A stretch of DNA of 60,410 nt from an uncultured Bacilli bacterium (GCA_910583745.1 CAJTZC010000009.1:1-60410); one strand, 5' to 3'; numbered from the stretch's first letter, positions 33,582 through 42,664 are shown. Numbers and translations: made by a program. The notes: generated from the letters alone by a model not told the origin.

Positions 33582-34778
33582 ATGTACGAAGAGAATGAAA
33601 ATAAAATCGATTGGATGAGTATTTTAAAAAAACTCGGAATCATAGTCGGTGCAATAGTCATAGTTCTTCTTATCGTTACAGGTATAAGCAACTGCACTAA
33701 AAAAGATAGCGGAAAGCCAGATAACAAGAAACCGGTAGACTTGACGAGTCAGTTAGATCAATTAGAGTCTGCCACGCTTGCTTACTTGACGAAAGATAAT
33801 TTACCTATCGAAATGAATGCATCAAAGACGATAAGATTAAAAATACTGATTAACAAAAACTTAGTTTCAGAGATAAAAGATAGTGAGAACAACAGATGTG
33901 ATATCAACGAAAGTTATGCAGAAATCACACGTTTGGAAAACAACTATGCTGTAAAAATATCATTATCTTGCGGACAAAACAAAGATTATAGAGTCATTTA
34001 TGTCGGATGTTTTGAAGAATGTAATGGTGGAATTTGTGAAGGAACAGAAAACTCTACAAACGGAATTTGTACTGTAACGCCAGTTGAACCAGAGCCAAAT
34101 CCAGGAACAGATACTGAACCTACTACGCCTCCTACCACTACGAAACCGAATACAACGACAACGACGACCAAAAAACCAGGTACAACTACGAAAAAACCGA
34201 CGACGACCAAAAAACCTACAACGACGACATCAAAAGTGGTTTGGTACGAATTCGAAAAATGTACGACAAAACCAGCGTATTGTCCAGTAGGTAGTCCAAA
34301 AAATGGTAGATGCGAAAGACTAGTTCCTTATACTGAATACGGAACAGTAGCATATGAGAAAGATACGACGACATCTAAACCAGTTCCAGCCTCTAAAGTA
34401 TTGGTATCGACAAAGACAGTCTACTATGCGAGAACATCAGAAATACCAAAATCGACAGACTTAGTTAAATACGATTATAAAGGTATTTATTCAAACGAAA
34501 ATGCAAGTAAGCCACACAAAGTCGTAGTGACGACCTACAAATACCAATGTTCTCAAGGTAACCCATCTTTAGATGGCAAGACCTGCTACGTAACGACTTC
34601 TGTTCCAGGGAAACCATATTGTATTGATCCACGTTTCACCTATAGCAACGGAAGTTGTACGAGAATGAATTATAAAACAGAATACTCAGAAATGGTCCCA
34701 GCCAAAAAGACATGCCAAACGACTTGGAGTAAGTCTACATATCTTGCAGGTTGGACGAGAACAGGAAGAACAAAATAA
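33582..34778 (+). CDS. Thr-rich, Cys-containing surface protein with N-terminal anchor
   Basis: 398 aa. A single helix (about 18-36) anchors it; residues ~50-163 are a first exterior domain with Cys pairs (CGQNK, CFEECNGGICEG, GIC). A Pro/Thr/Lys linker at about 164-218 is made of repeats of PTTT, KPT and TTTKK, suited to O-glycosylation or wall crossing. The last ~180 residues hold about ten Cys in short modules (CTTKPAYCPVG, YKYQCSQG, GKTCY, GSCTR). The same unusual G6 ribosome binding site as in the J-domain gene precedes ATG 33582. No sortase motif is seen. Unknown family; perhaps a surface display or adhesion protein. Confidence 0.75.
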   Translation: MYEENENKIDWMSILKKLGIIVGAIVIVLLIVTGISNCTKKDSGKPDNKKPVDLTSQLDQLESATLAYLTKDNLPIEMNASKTIRLKILINKNLVSEIKDSENNRCDINESYAEITRLENNYAVKISLSCGQNKDYRVIYVGCFEECNGGICEGTENSTNGICTVTPVEPEPNPGTDTEPTTPPTTTKPNTTTTTTKKPGTTTKKPTTTKKPTTTTSKVVWYEFEKCTTKPAYCPVGSPKNGRCERLVPYTEYGTVAYEKDTTTSKPVPASKVLVSTKTVYYARTSEIPKSTDLVKYDYKGIYSNENASKPHKVVVTTYKYQCSQGNPSLDGKTCYVTTSVPGKPYCIDPRFTYSNGSCTRMNYKTEYSEMVPAKKTCQTTWSKSTYLAGWTRTGRTK

Positions 34779-34780
34779 AA

Positions 34781-34807
34781 AGTTTTCGGAATAGAAAACT
34801 TTTTTTT
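34781..34807 (+). terminator. Terminator of the J-domain/Thr-rich operon
   Basis: AGTTTTC-GGAATA-GAAAACT followed by eight T. Confidence 0.92.
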
Positions 34808-34838
34808 GCATAAAATTATTTAGTCAAGGTGAAACCGA

Positions 34839-35165
34839 ATGCACGAATTTCCGCCTAATATAAACCCCGAAGTCTTCACAGTATCGGCACTCATTGTAGG
34901 ACTTTTAATCGAAGATGATTTTACAGCTGATGAATTAAACTCTATAGGCAACTGGCTGATACTCGTCGGTCAGATTACACTCACGACCTCCGCGCAACAA
35001 CAACTCATCAACAACCGCTATCAAAATAACACGGGTAGTCGAATTAAATCTGACGCCAACAACCACGCATCAACCAATCCTGAATTAGTGACCAAAAATG
35101 ATATAAACTTACTGAACGAAAAAATTCAAAGATTAGAAAGACTGTTAAACGATAGGGACAAATAA
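34839..35165 (+). CDS. Small conserved-looking protein of unknown function (108 aa)
   Basis: Begins with INPEVFTVSALIVGLLIEDD, a helical amphipathic segment, continues DELNSIGNWLILVGQ and ends in a Lys/Glu-rich coiled coil (NEKIQRLERLLND). I have the impression of a family common in gut Bacillota but cannot name a function. AAGGTG lies seven bases before ATG 34839. No membrane helix is certain. It is convergent with spo0A. Confidence 0.6.
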   Translation: MHEFPPNINPEVFTVSALIVGLLIEDDFTADELNSIGNWLILVGQITLTTSAQQQLINNRYQNNTGSRIKSDANNHASTNPELVTKNDINLLNEKIQRLERLLNDRDK

Positions 35166-35183
35166 AAAAGACATCGTCTTTTT
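35165..35183. terminator. Bidirectional terminator between the 108-aa gene and spo0A
   Basis: AAAAAGAC-ATC-GTCTTTTT; T-rich on both strands. Confidence 0.85.
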
Positions 35184-35187
35184 ATAA

Positions 35188-35946
35188 TCATCTCGAAAAT
35201 GTATTAGCTTCAAGCCTCAATTTATCTGCAACTGTCGCAATAAATTCAGAATTAGTAGGCTTTGCCCTATCGTAATCGACACTATGGCCGAAAAGCTCTT
35301 CCATATATTCGTAGTCGCCACGATTCCAACTCACTTCTATAGCGTGACGTATAGCCCTTTCGACTCTAGAAGAAGTCGTCTTATACTTGTTCGCAACTTC
35401 GGGATACAATTCCTTCGTAATCCCACCGATAATATACGGATTGTCATAGATGAGCATGACACTCTCTCTGATATATTGATAACCTTTAATATGAGAAGGA
35501 ATACCTAAAGAGTGCAACATTTTGCTAATTTTCGTCTCCAAATTTCCATCTCGTATGATATCGGTAGAACTTTCAAACACATTCAACATGACATTCTCTA
35601 AATCCTCTAAACTATACGGTTTAAGCATAATATAACCGACATTTAAGTTGTCTATACGTCCTAAAACACCAGTATTTTTGATACTAGAAGTGACAACGAT
35701 TTTAAACTTGGCATCGATTTTTTTAAATTCTCTCAAAAGATGGATGCCATCTTTATTTGGTAGAAGAGTGTCTAGGACGACTAAATCAATTTCATCTTTG
35801 TGAGATTTGACCATCTCTAAACCTTCAACACCATCTGTACTAGTAAAACAAACATCAACTACTGTAGAACTGCTAAAATACTTCTTTACATCGTCGATGA
35901 GGCTCACATCCCCATCTATAAACAACGTGCGTATTCTATTATCCAT
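35188..35946 (-). CDS. spo0A: Stage 0 sporulation protein A (response regulator)
   Basis: 252-aa master regulator of sporulation. The receiver domain (1-~125) has the acidic pair near residue 11-13, phospho-acceptor Asp59 in VVLDTLLPNKDG and Lys109 in MLKPY. The C-terminal DNA-binding domain is unmistakable: HIKGYQYIRESVMLIYDN, ITKELYPEVANKYKTTSSRV, ERAIRHAIEVSWNRGDYE, and the end KPTNSEFIATVADKLRLE. ATG 35946 is after GGGAG; the frame also has an ATG six bases upstream. The usual upstream neighbour spoIVB is replaced here by a CtpB-type protease. Confidence 0.96.
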   Translation of the reverse strand: MDNRIRTLFIDGDVSLIDDVKKYFSSSTVVDVCFTSTDGVEGLEMVKSHKDEIDLVVLDTLLPNKDGIHLLREFKKIDAKFKIVVTSSIKNTGVLGRIDNLNVGYIMLKPYSLEDLENVMLNVFESSTDIIRDGNLETKISKMLHSLGIPSHIKGYQYIRESVMLIYDNPYIIGGITKELYPEVANKYKTTSSRVERAIRHAIEVSWNRGDYEYMEELFGHSVDYDRAKPTNSEFIATVADKLRLEANTFSR

Positions 35947-36045
35947 AAGCATCTCCCTTTTATTCTACCACGCACATTTATTATATAATGTAATATGACA
36001 AAATACTAGAAAATGTTTTGTCGATTAACACGAGAAAATGTAAAA

Positions 36046-36070
36046 CCTTGTCGAATTTTAGCCGACAAGG
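36046..36070 (-). terminator. Terminator-like hairpin after the S41 protease gene
   Basis: Minus strand CCTTGTCG and CGACAAGG flank the stop codon and are followed by TTTTA. The plus strand contains TGTCGAA, a Spo0A-box-like word. Confidence 0.6.
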
Positions 36071-37260
36071 TAGTTTATTGCTGTCATAACTTGATTATCT
36101 GTGTAGATATCGTCTTGATTTAATAAATCATAATCTAGGTTTACTTCAATATTGGGAACCAATCCAGTGCCGTCGATGCACGTACCTGCTGGTGTTAGCC
36201 ACTTCGCAGTCGTGTATTTAATCGTCGTTCCATCAGGCATCTTAGATTTCTCCTGAACTTTTCCTTTTCCATAAGTTTTGTTGCCGATTAAACTAGCACC
36301 ATAGGAATATTTCAAAGCTGCAGCCAATATCTCTGAAGCGCTCGCACTATTTTTGTTGACTACCACCGCAATGGGATAACTTCTGCTCTCACCAGTTTCA
36401 TCATATTCGCTAGACGTCTCATTTTTACTCTCCAACGAATAGATGAGTTTTCCCTTCTCTAGAAAGGTTTCAGCTATATTTTGAGCAGTAGTGAGGTAAC
36501 CTCCTCCATTATCTCTCAAATCGAGAACGAGCCCATCGAGACCATTTTTCTCCAACTTGGCGAGATGATTGGATATCTGTATATCGGCTGTCTCGTTGAA
36601 TATATCGAGGCGCATATACCCTATTCTTTTGCCATCTTTTTGAACGAGCTGAGAAGTGACGACCGGCACGAGAACTTTTTCTGCTTGCAAACTAGCCTCG
36701 ATTACATTTCCTCCTCGAGAAATTTGCAATTTTATTTCTTTGCCAGTTTTTATCAAATCTGTCAAATACCCCGTATCCTTACCGATAGTACTTTCTTCGT
36801 TTATTTTTAAAATGATATCCCCTGCAAACAGACCTTTACGCGATGCTGGAGAATCGTCATAGACCTCTACAATTTTTAACCCCTGGCTCGTATCGCTAGA
36901 ATCGACAGAAATTCCGATTCCATTATAAGTGCCGGATAAAGAATTGTCGAGAGAACTAGAAGAATCCTCATCCAAATAAGTCGTATAAGGGTCTCCTACA
37001 GTTGCATACATGCCTTTGATTGCTCCTTCGATGATAGACTTCGTATCCAAAGAATCATAGTACTTTTCTACCAAACTGTTATAGGCACTTATGAACTCTT
37101 TTAAGTCCTGGTCTCTCCCGAGCAATGAAAAATTTACACCGCCCAAATGTTTATATACAAGAGTAGCACCTAAAAAACACATAATGATAGAACAAACTAT
37201 AATTATCAATGAAACATCTCGAAAACTAAAAACTTTTTTTTCTGGTCTGTTTTTTTTCAT
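36058..37260 (-). CDS. C-terminal processing protease, S41 family (CtpA/CtpB type)
   Basis: 400 aa with an N-terminal signal-anchor (about 15-35), helical region, PDZ domain (~110-195, GIGISVDSSD and the SPASRKGLFAGDIILKI core) and S41 domain. The catalytic Ser307 is in NKNSASASEILAAAL, Lys332 and Gln336 in TYGKGKVQEKS. CtpB cleaves SpoIVFA in the mother cell during sporulation; CtpA acts in growing cells. Its place directly before spo0A makes CtpB, or a combined SpoIVB-like role, the better guess, but this is inference. The last codons run into a hairpin terminator. Confidence 0.88.
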   Translation of the reverse strand: MKKNRPEKKVFSFRDVSLIIIVCSIIMCFLGATLVYKHLGGVNFSLLGRDQDLKEFISAYNSLVEKYYDSLDTKSIIEGAIKGMYATVGDPYTTYLDEDSSSSLDNSLSGTYNGIGISVDSSDTSQGLKIVEVYDDSPASRKGLFAGDIILKINEESTIGKDTGYLTDLIKTGKEIKLQISRGGNVIEASLQAEKVLVPVVTSQLVQKDGKRIGYMRLDIFNETADIQISNHLAKLEKNGLDGLVLDLRDNGGGYLTTAQNIAETFLEKGKLIYSLESKNETSSEYDETGESRSYPIAVVVNKNSASASEILAAALKYSYGASLIGNKTYGKGKVQEKSKMPDGTTIKYTTAKWLTPAGTCIDGTGLVPNIEVNLDYDLLNQDDIYTDNQVMTAINYLVG

Positions 37261-37344
37261 CGTTTCTCTCCCGTATTAAATATATCATAAAAGTACTAAA
37301 AAATCACAAAAACAACGTTTGTTTTACAAAAAAAAGTAGCAATT

Positions 37345-37881
37345 TTACTTGCTACTCCATAGACCTTTGAGCTCAGACTCGATGTCCTCTAGCTTATCTA
37401 AATATTTTACGATTTTCCCATCGACGATTTTTATCAAAGTGGGTTCGACAAGAGAAAGTTCTTTTGCATTCTTTGCATCTTTATTACTCTTCTCTCCTAC
37501 ATATGCTTTATTTAACTCGCTTGCGAGATTTAAGAAATAAACTTTGTGCTCTTCGTTTTTTATACCGCTTGTCAAAGATGTATAGTAACTGGCTTTTAAA
37601 GATTCGATATCAAAAGCGTAGACATAATACTCTTTGTAAGGTCTATTGAATACATTTCCTACATCGACAGTACTATAACTGAAGCTGACTTCTGTGTCCT
37701 TCGTATCGTCATTTTTCACGCCGTCCTTGATAAGTACTTTACTAGAAACAAAGTACAATAGAACAGCGACGAGAGCGACTCCAACGAGAATGATGATAAA
37801 CTTTTTCACTTCGTTCGTGTCTTCATTGACATTCTTTATTATAGTAGGTTCGACCTTTTTACTTCCATTATTTTTTTTCAT
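37345..37881 (-). CDS. Membrane-anchored protein of unknown function (178 aa)
   Basis: Start ATG 37881 has AGGTGG eight bases upstream. After about 30 polar residues one hydrophobic helix (FIIILVGVALVAVLLYFV) anchors the protein; the rest is a small exterior domain with Tyr/Lys/Glu-rich helices. No motif known to me. It precedes the S41 protease gene by 85 bp on the same strand. Confidence 0.6.
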   Translation of the reverse strand: MKKNNGSKKVEPTIIKNVNEDTNEVKKFIIILVGVALVAVLLYFVSSKVLIKDGVKNDDTKDTEVSFSYSTVDVGNVFNRPYKEYYVYAFDIESLKASYYTSLTSGIKNEEHKVYFLNLASELNKAYVGEKSNKDAKNAKELSLVEPTLIKIVDGKIVKYLDKLEDIESELKGLWSSK

Positions 37882-37967
37882 ATTAAAAACCACCTAAAAC
37901 AAGTATACCAAAAATCTAATAAAAAGAAAAGTCAAAATTGCCATTCTAGCACTGCAAAACTGCCGAA

Positions 37968-39614
37968 TTAAATTGTAAAGTGGTCTATCCAATCAAAGTT
38001 ATCCATTAAAGGACTTACTTCTTCTTCTGTCGAGAACAGCGCACGTTGCAAATCACGACATTTCAATTTAATCTGAGTTAGCATCCCTGATATCTTATTT
38101 AACTCACTCGAAAGAAAGAGCTTTGTTCCTTTGAGATAAGCTTCCAGAAGAGAGATGTTCTCCGGAGAAACTCCTGCGAGGACCGTTTTGACGATTTCCT
38201 TTTTTGTTTCAACATCCATAGTATTTTGAGGAAAAATATATTCATATAATTCTAATGGGTGTAAGAATCTTTTAACCGTTGCATTATAACTTTTTTTCAA
38301 AAACTCCAACTTTGATTTTGCAACACGAAAATTCTTTTCAGATATGGAAAGATTACCTTCGAGACATTTGTCTATTTGCTCTTTTTCAGTATCAGTCAAA
38401 GGTCCAAAAAGCTTATCGACGAATTCCTTGCGCTTCTCTTCAGAAAATCCTTCGACTAAAGAGAACTCTTCATATTTCGTCCTAGGATTCAAATAATAAT
38501 TTACTCTTTTCAAATAACTATTTTTTATAGAATCTAAAACTTTTCGTAACGTATGTCCTGCACTGCGATAGACTCCAGTAATTTTGTATTCTTCAATTAA
38601 TTTTCTATGAGGGTCATTTAACGTGTCGACAATAGAATCGATAAGAGCTTTCCTTGCTTCTTCATCAATTTCAGCAAATTTTGGAAAACAATCATAGAAG
38701 TCTTCAATGGTCATTTTGGTGACAGTTAAATTGATATTTTCCTCATTAGTTTCTTCTTTACTCGGTGAATTGACTCTATTAGAAAATTTATATAAAAAAC
38801 TCAAATCCTTCAAAAAGTCTGCTTCGGCATTCTCATACACATAATATTGTTCAAAGAACAGCTCCAATTCGTGACGATTCATGGATAAGAGTGTTTTATC
38901 GATTCTACTAATTGAAGTCGGACCATAAACTTCCTGATAGAGAGAATGCAGTTTTTGCACACGTGGATAATTTTGAACGATAAATCTAACGACAGACTCT
39001 AATTCGGCGTCAAAAGCAATACTTGAAATATCCTCTTTTTTGATTCCTAAAACTCCATATAAATAATCCACTATTTCTTTTAACTGCTTAATAGTCATTC
39101 CACTTGGTCTAACCGCCAAATAATTGGCATAATATCCTTTTGTAAAGTCTCTAAATTCCTGCAGGTTAAAATCGAGGATACCGAGTTTTTTTAAATGCAT
39201 ACGAAACATCGGACAGTTCTTAGCCTTCGTATAAAAATCATTATCAAAATCCAATCCCATGTCTTCAAGGGATAGGACAAATTCCTTCAATATATCGACA
39301 CTAGTCCGGCGATCGATATTATTTATCATTCCATCGACAGTGGCACTAAAATTAGTAGAATCTCTCAATTTTTTTCTTAAAGTATTTTTAATCGCTTCGG
39401 TGACCACAAAAACTAAGGAAGATAAAATAAATTCTTCATCTAAACATTGGTCCAATACTGTCTCAAAAAATTTTTCCCATTCTTCTCTACTCAACAAAAA
39501 ACTATATTTTACAATACACTTATTATAAAAGTTTCTCAAATCGATGATAAAATCTTCTCGCAGTTTCTCGGAAACTTTTTGCTCTATCTTAATTTTTAAA
39601 CTGTCATAAGCCAC
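37968..39614 (-). CDS. Large soluble protein of unknown function (548 aa)
   Basis: Starts with GTG at 39614 after GAGGGG. It is rich in Leu, Glu, Lys and Phe, appears almost wholly alpha-helical, and has no membrane helix, signal peptide or conserved catalytic motif that I can see. A repeat-like alternation of short helices (for example around FVDKLFGPLTDTEKEQIDKC and FLKKSYNATVKRFLH) could reflect a helical-repeat scaffold. It is separated by about 75 bp from the membrane protein downstream. No family recognised. Confidence 0.6.
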   Translation of the reverse strand: MAYDSLKIKIEQKVSEKLREDFIIDLRNFYNKCIVKYSFLLSREEWEKFFETVLDQCLDEEFILSSLVFVVTEAIKNTLRKKLRDSTNFSATVDGMINNIDRRTSVDILKEFVLSLEDMGLDFDNDFYTKAKNCPMFRMHLKKLGILDFNLQEFRDFTKGYYANYLAVRPSGMTIKQLKEIVDYLYGVLGIKKEDISSIAFDAELESVVRFIVQNYPRVQKLHSLYQEVYGPTSISRIDKTLLSMNRHELELFFEQYYVYENAEADFLKDLSFLYKFSNRVNSPSKEETNEENINLTVTKMTIEDFYDCFPKFAEIDEEARKALIDSIVDTLNDPHRKLIEEYKITGVYRSAGHTLRKVLDSIKNSYLKRVNYYLNPRTKYEEFSLVEGFSEEKRKEFVDKLFGPLTDTEKEQIDKCLEGNLSISEKNFRVAKSKLEFLKKSYNATVKRFLHPLELYEYIFPQNTMDVETKKEIVKTVLAGVSPENISLLEAYLKGTKLFLSSELNKISGMLTQIKLKCRDLQRALFSTEEEVSPLMDNFDWIDHFTI

Positions 39615-39754
39615 AATTATCCCCTCAAATCGTTTCCATTATACCAAATTTTGCAAAAAATAAAATAAAAAACGATTAAAAACTTGCTCAATGCATAAAC
39701 TTATAAGTCTTGATAAATCTAGTATTATTATAAAATTATTGTTGCACAAAAAAA

Positions 39755-39789
39755 ACTTATCAAAAAAAGTTTGTTTATTTTTGATAAGT
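39755..39789 (-). terminator. Terminator of the YjjX-type gene
   Basis: Minus strand ACTTATCAAAAA and TTTTTGATAAGT form a 12-bp stem, followed by eight T. Confidence 0.9.
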
Positions 39790-39794
39790 CTTAA

Positions 39795-40331
39795 CTACTT
39801 TTTATCAGTCCAAAATTCATTGAGGTGCTGAGTAAGTGCCATGATAAACGCCTCTTTCGTCACGTCTATTCTACTGATGACTCCATCGGTAATAAAGCTG
39901 ACGCCGCCTTTTCCACTTCTTAAATCATGTTGGTCAAATATTCTGTCCATAACTTTTCCTAAATCAGTTGAAATTATCTCATCGACATATCTGTCTGGTA
40001 CAGGGAAAGCAGGACTGGTTCCCCAACTTTCATACCCATTTTTATCTTTAATGACAGCAAAATTAATAATAATCCACTTACCTAATAAATTAGTTATTCC
40101 AGATTCTACGCCTAAAAAATATTCTGCCTCTATGCCCTTGTCTTTCGCGTATTGAATTAAATTGTTGACACGGTTCCTAGCACCTTCGTATATCTCATTG
40201 TCTACAGGTTCTTCACCGACATCTGAAAGAACGGGAATTCCTTCGATTTCAAAATCCTCGAAATAGGTTTTAAATGCTTCAGTCGCACCTTCTATTTTTC
40301 CAGGATTTTTAGTACCTATTAATATTTTCAT
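39795..40331 (-). CDS. Inosine/xanthosine triphosphatase (YjjX/DUF84)
   Basis: 178-aa house-cleaning enzyme that hydrolyses ITP and XTP so that they do not enter nucleic acids. It begins KILIGTKNPGKIEGATEAF and has GVESGITN, SWGTSPAFPVPDRYV and DLRSGKGGVSFITDGVISR, all typical. AGGAGG precedes ATG 40331. About 250 bases of upstream sequence contain a repeated hairpin-rich element (see 40351). Confidence 0.88.
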   Translation of the reverse strand: MKILIGTKNPGKIEGATEAFKTYFEDFEIEGIPVLSDVGEEPVDNEIYEGARNRVNNLIQYAKDKGIEAEYFLGVESGITNLLGKWIIINFAVIKDKNGYESWGTSPAFPVPDRYVDEIISTDLGKVMDRIFDQHDLRSGKGGVSFITDGVISRIDVTKEAFIMALTQHLNEFWTDKK

Positions 40332-40350
40332 GTCTCTACCTCCTAATAAT

Positions 40351-40412
40351 AAAAACTACTTAATGTATAAGTGATTTATATCAAAAGTACAAGCGTATTT
40401 TAGTTCTTTTTA
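40351..40412. repeat. Left copy of an imperfect ~60-bp direct repeat
   Basis: Reads roughly ACTACTTAATGTATAAGTGA then AGTACAAGCGTA; matches 41371-41434 at about three of four positions. Each copy has two small hairpins (ACTTA/TAAGT and GTAC/GTAC-like). Confidence 0.6.
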
Positions 40413-40592
40413 AAGGACATAGAGAAGAAGTTGAATAACTTTTCTCATACCTATAAACTAAGTAGTAATAATCACTAACCAACAGAATTATATCACAATA
40501 TTTACATTTTTATATAAAAAATATATAATTCACATTATTTACTTATTTTGAAAGTTCTTTATGATAAAATATAATTATAGGAAGTGATAGGA

Positions 40593-41344
40593 ATGCCAAT
40601 GGAACAAGCATTAAAAAGAATTAGAAAAATATGCACAAAAATTTGCACAAGTTGGAGATGCAAAACAAGTAATCTCAACAAATAAAGACGATTTTTTACA
40701 TAAATGGACAAAAGTAAATCAATATTATAATATATTATCAACAATACAAAAGGTATGAGTGATGAATGGTTCGCGGCCATTGATATTATTAGTGATATAA
40801 CTTTAGATAATCCCAGTCTAGAAGAATGGATTGAGCAAATGGTTAAACCAAAACAACAAAAAACGCAAACACAATCACAAAATAGTGCGACCATTGATAC
40901 TGCTACAATTTCAGGACCAATTGAATCTCTAATATCTGAAGTGAATGCTATGCAACAATGAAATCCACACCATATTGAAGGTATAGAAGCACAATTGCAA
41001 GAATATCAAAAAATGCTAACAGCAAATCAAAGCTCATTTGAACCGAATGCATATCGTGGTTTAATGAATGATATAAATGCCACATTGAACAAAATTAGTA
41101 GATTTTATACAATGCTTAATTCTGAGGCAATGGAAAACATAAAACTGATGTAGGTGAAATAGTGGAAAGTTTGGATAGTTTAAAGACACAATTAAGAGAT
41201 GCTAAAGAAGAATTAGGAAAAATCACAATAAAAAATCGGAACACGGTCAATATTATGAGCAAATTCCCTTTTGAAACAAAAAACATAATTATGCAAGAAC
41301 TTAAAGTAGTTCGAGCAATAATTATGTTTTTCTTAATCGAATAA
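40593..41344 (+). pseudogene. Decayed Gln-rich coiled-coil protein gene
   Basis: Reading frames can be chained into one degraded protein: start MPMEQAL after AGGA, shift to ELEKYAQKFAQVGDAKQVIS, a second shift near 40755 to MSDEWFAAIDIISDIT, a TGA at about 40959, then NPHHIEGIEAQLQEYQKM, and a third shift near 41145 to VGEIVESLDSLKTQLRDAKE. So at least three frameshifts and one stop. The protein was Gln/Lys-rich and coiled coil, of unknown family. Near-identical imperfect repeats flank the region, and tRNA-Cys lies directly beyond. Confidence 0.7.
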
Positions 41345-41370
41345 AGCCAGGCATGTTTGCCGCCTTATAA

Positions 41371-41434
41371 ACAAAACCACTTAACGTATAAGTGGTCTAT
41401 ATCCATAGTACAGATGTACTTTAAATTTCTATTT
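41371..41434. repeat. Right copy of the imperfect ~60-bp direct repeat
   Basis: Begins CCACTTAACGTATAAGTGG, a perfect hairpin, then GTACAGATGTAC; compare 40351-40412. On the minus strand the first hairpin with TTTTGTTT may also terminate tRNA-Cys. Confidence 0.6.
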
Positions 41435-41508
41435 GGAGGAACCGGCCGGATTTGAACCGGCGAATCAGGGTGTTGCAGACCCACGCCTTACCACTTGGCT
41501 ACGGTTCC
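41434..41508 (-). tRNA. tRNA-Cys (GCA)
   Basis: Acceptor GGAACCG/CGGTTCC with U73 and encoded CCA, anticodon loop CTGCAAC giving GCA, T-arm CCGGTTCAAATCCGG. It stands alone. Confidence 0.95.
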
Positions 41509-41749
41509 ATAAACAAACGCATTCGCTTTGCTACGTACTATATTTTACAATAGAAAGCGTTATTTGTCAAACACATAACTCCCTCTTCCATAACATTTTA
41601 TGTATAAAAGAGGATTTTAGAATTCATTTTTAACATCCACTCTCCTATTCACAAACAATTGGCAAGAAAAACACTTTTTTCTTCTAAGAGAACTATTTGT
41701 TTAATGAATAAACCCTTACGAGCATATATTTAAAACGGAGATTGATGAA

Positions 41750-42664
41750 ATGAACAAAATGACAATCGGAATACCGAAGGCATTACTCTATTACAAATAC
41801 AAAGATTTATGGATATCCTTTTTTGAATATCTTGGATGCGACGTCGTTATGAGTCCCGACACTTCAAAAGAAATTCTCGAAATGGGCACGAAAAAAAGTC
41901 TCGATGAATCCTGTCTTGCAATGAAAATCTATATGGGCCACGTCGAATACTTAATGGGCAAATGCGACTATGTCTTAGTCCCAAGAATAAAATGTTTGAG
42001 AAAAAAAGAACAGGTCTGCACGAACTTTCAGGCTCTCTATGACTTGACTCGCAATGTTTTTAATAAAAAGATTTTACACTACAATATCGATATGGAAAAG
42101 GGTCGAACCGAAGAAAAAGGTTTTATAAAAATGGGTAAAGAACTCGGATTTACAAAAGTACAGAGTCTAAATGCGTACAATCTCGCGAAAATGACCGAAG
42201 AGAAAAAGAATAAAGAACGTCGAGAGACACAACAAAAACGTCTAGAGACGAGCGACAAAATAAAAATTCTTATGGCAGGACACCCTTATAATTTATATGA
42301 CCATTTTATAGGGAATCAAATCGCGACGGTTCTAAAAAATAATTCTGTCGAAATCGTCTATTCCGACACATACGAGCCTCTAGACATGGACGAAGAGATA
42401 AAGCCTATAACGAAGAGCAACTATTGGACTTATAACAAAGAGATGATTGCATCCATCGCCTATTACGAATCTCGAGTAGATGGTATCATTCTCGTCACAT
42501 CCTTTCCGTGTGGACCGGATTCGCTTTCTAACGAGATGATAATGCGAAATGTGCACATCCCCATCACGAACTTAATCGTCGATGAATCGGATTCAGACAC
42601 AGGACTCATCACGCGCATCGAAAGCTTTATAGATATTATAGAAGAGAGGAAAAAGAATGGATAA
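41750..42664 (+). CDS. 2-Hydroxyacyl-CoA dehydratase-like subunit, first (HgdB/DUF2229 type)
   Basis: 304 aa. It belongs to the dehydratase D-like proteins that in many bacteria are fused behind the activase (DUF2229). Seen are IGIPKALLYYKYKDLWISFF, SLDESCLAMKIYMGHVEYL with a conserved Cys, RIKCLRKKEQVCTNFQ, GHPYNLYDHFIGNQ and TSFPCGPDSLSNEM. Cysteines at these points could hold a [4Fe-4S] cluster. The substrate of such stand-alone relatives is not known. It overlaps the next gene by eight bases. Confidence 0.82.
   Translation: MNKMTIGIPKALLYYKYKDLWISFFEYLGCDVVMSPDTSKEILEMGTKKSLDESCLAMKIYMGHVEYLMGKCDYVLVPRIKCLRKKEQVCTNFQALYDLTRNVFNKKILHYNIDMEKGRTEEKGFIKMGKELGFTKVQSLNAYNLAKMTEEKKNKERRETQQKRLETSDKIKILMAGHPYNLYDHFIGNQIATVLKNNSVEIVYSDTYEPLDMDEEIKPITKSNYWTYNKEMIASIAYYESRVDGIILVTSFPCGPDSLSNEMIMRNVHIPITNLIVDESDSDTGLITRIESFIDIIEERKKNG

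Noticed and set aside
33998..34290. Overlapping open frames across the Thr-rich linker
   Set aside because: The low-complexity ACN codons leave all frames open; they have no ribosome binding sites and are shadows of the surface protein gene.
40332..40480. Riboswitch in the leader of the YjjX-type gene
   Set aside because: Hairpins are present, but the same sequence recurs beside tRNA-Cys and no known riboswitch core is visible; a repeat fits better.
40950..40970. TGA inside a readable frame, possible recoding to Trp
   Set aside because: The same stretch has several frameshifts, and many intact genes here end in TGA and use TGG for Trp, so this is decay and not a variant code.
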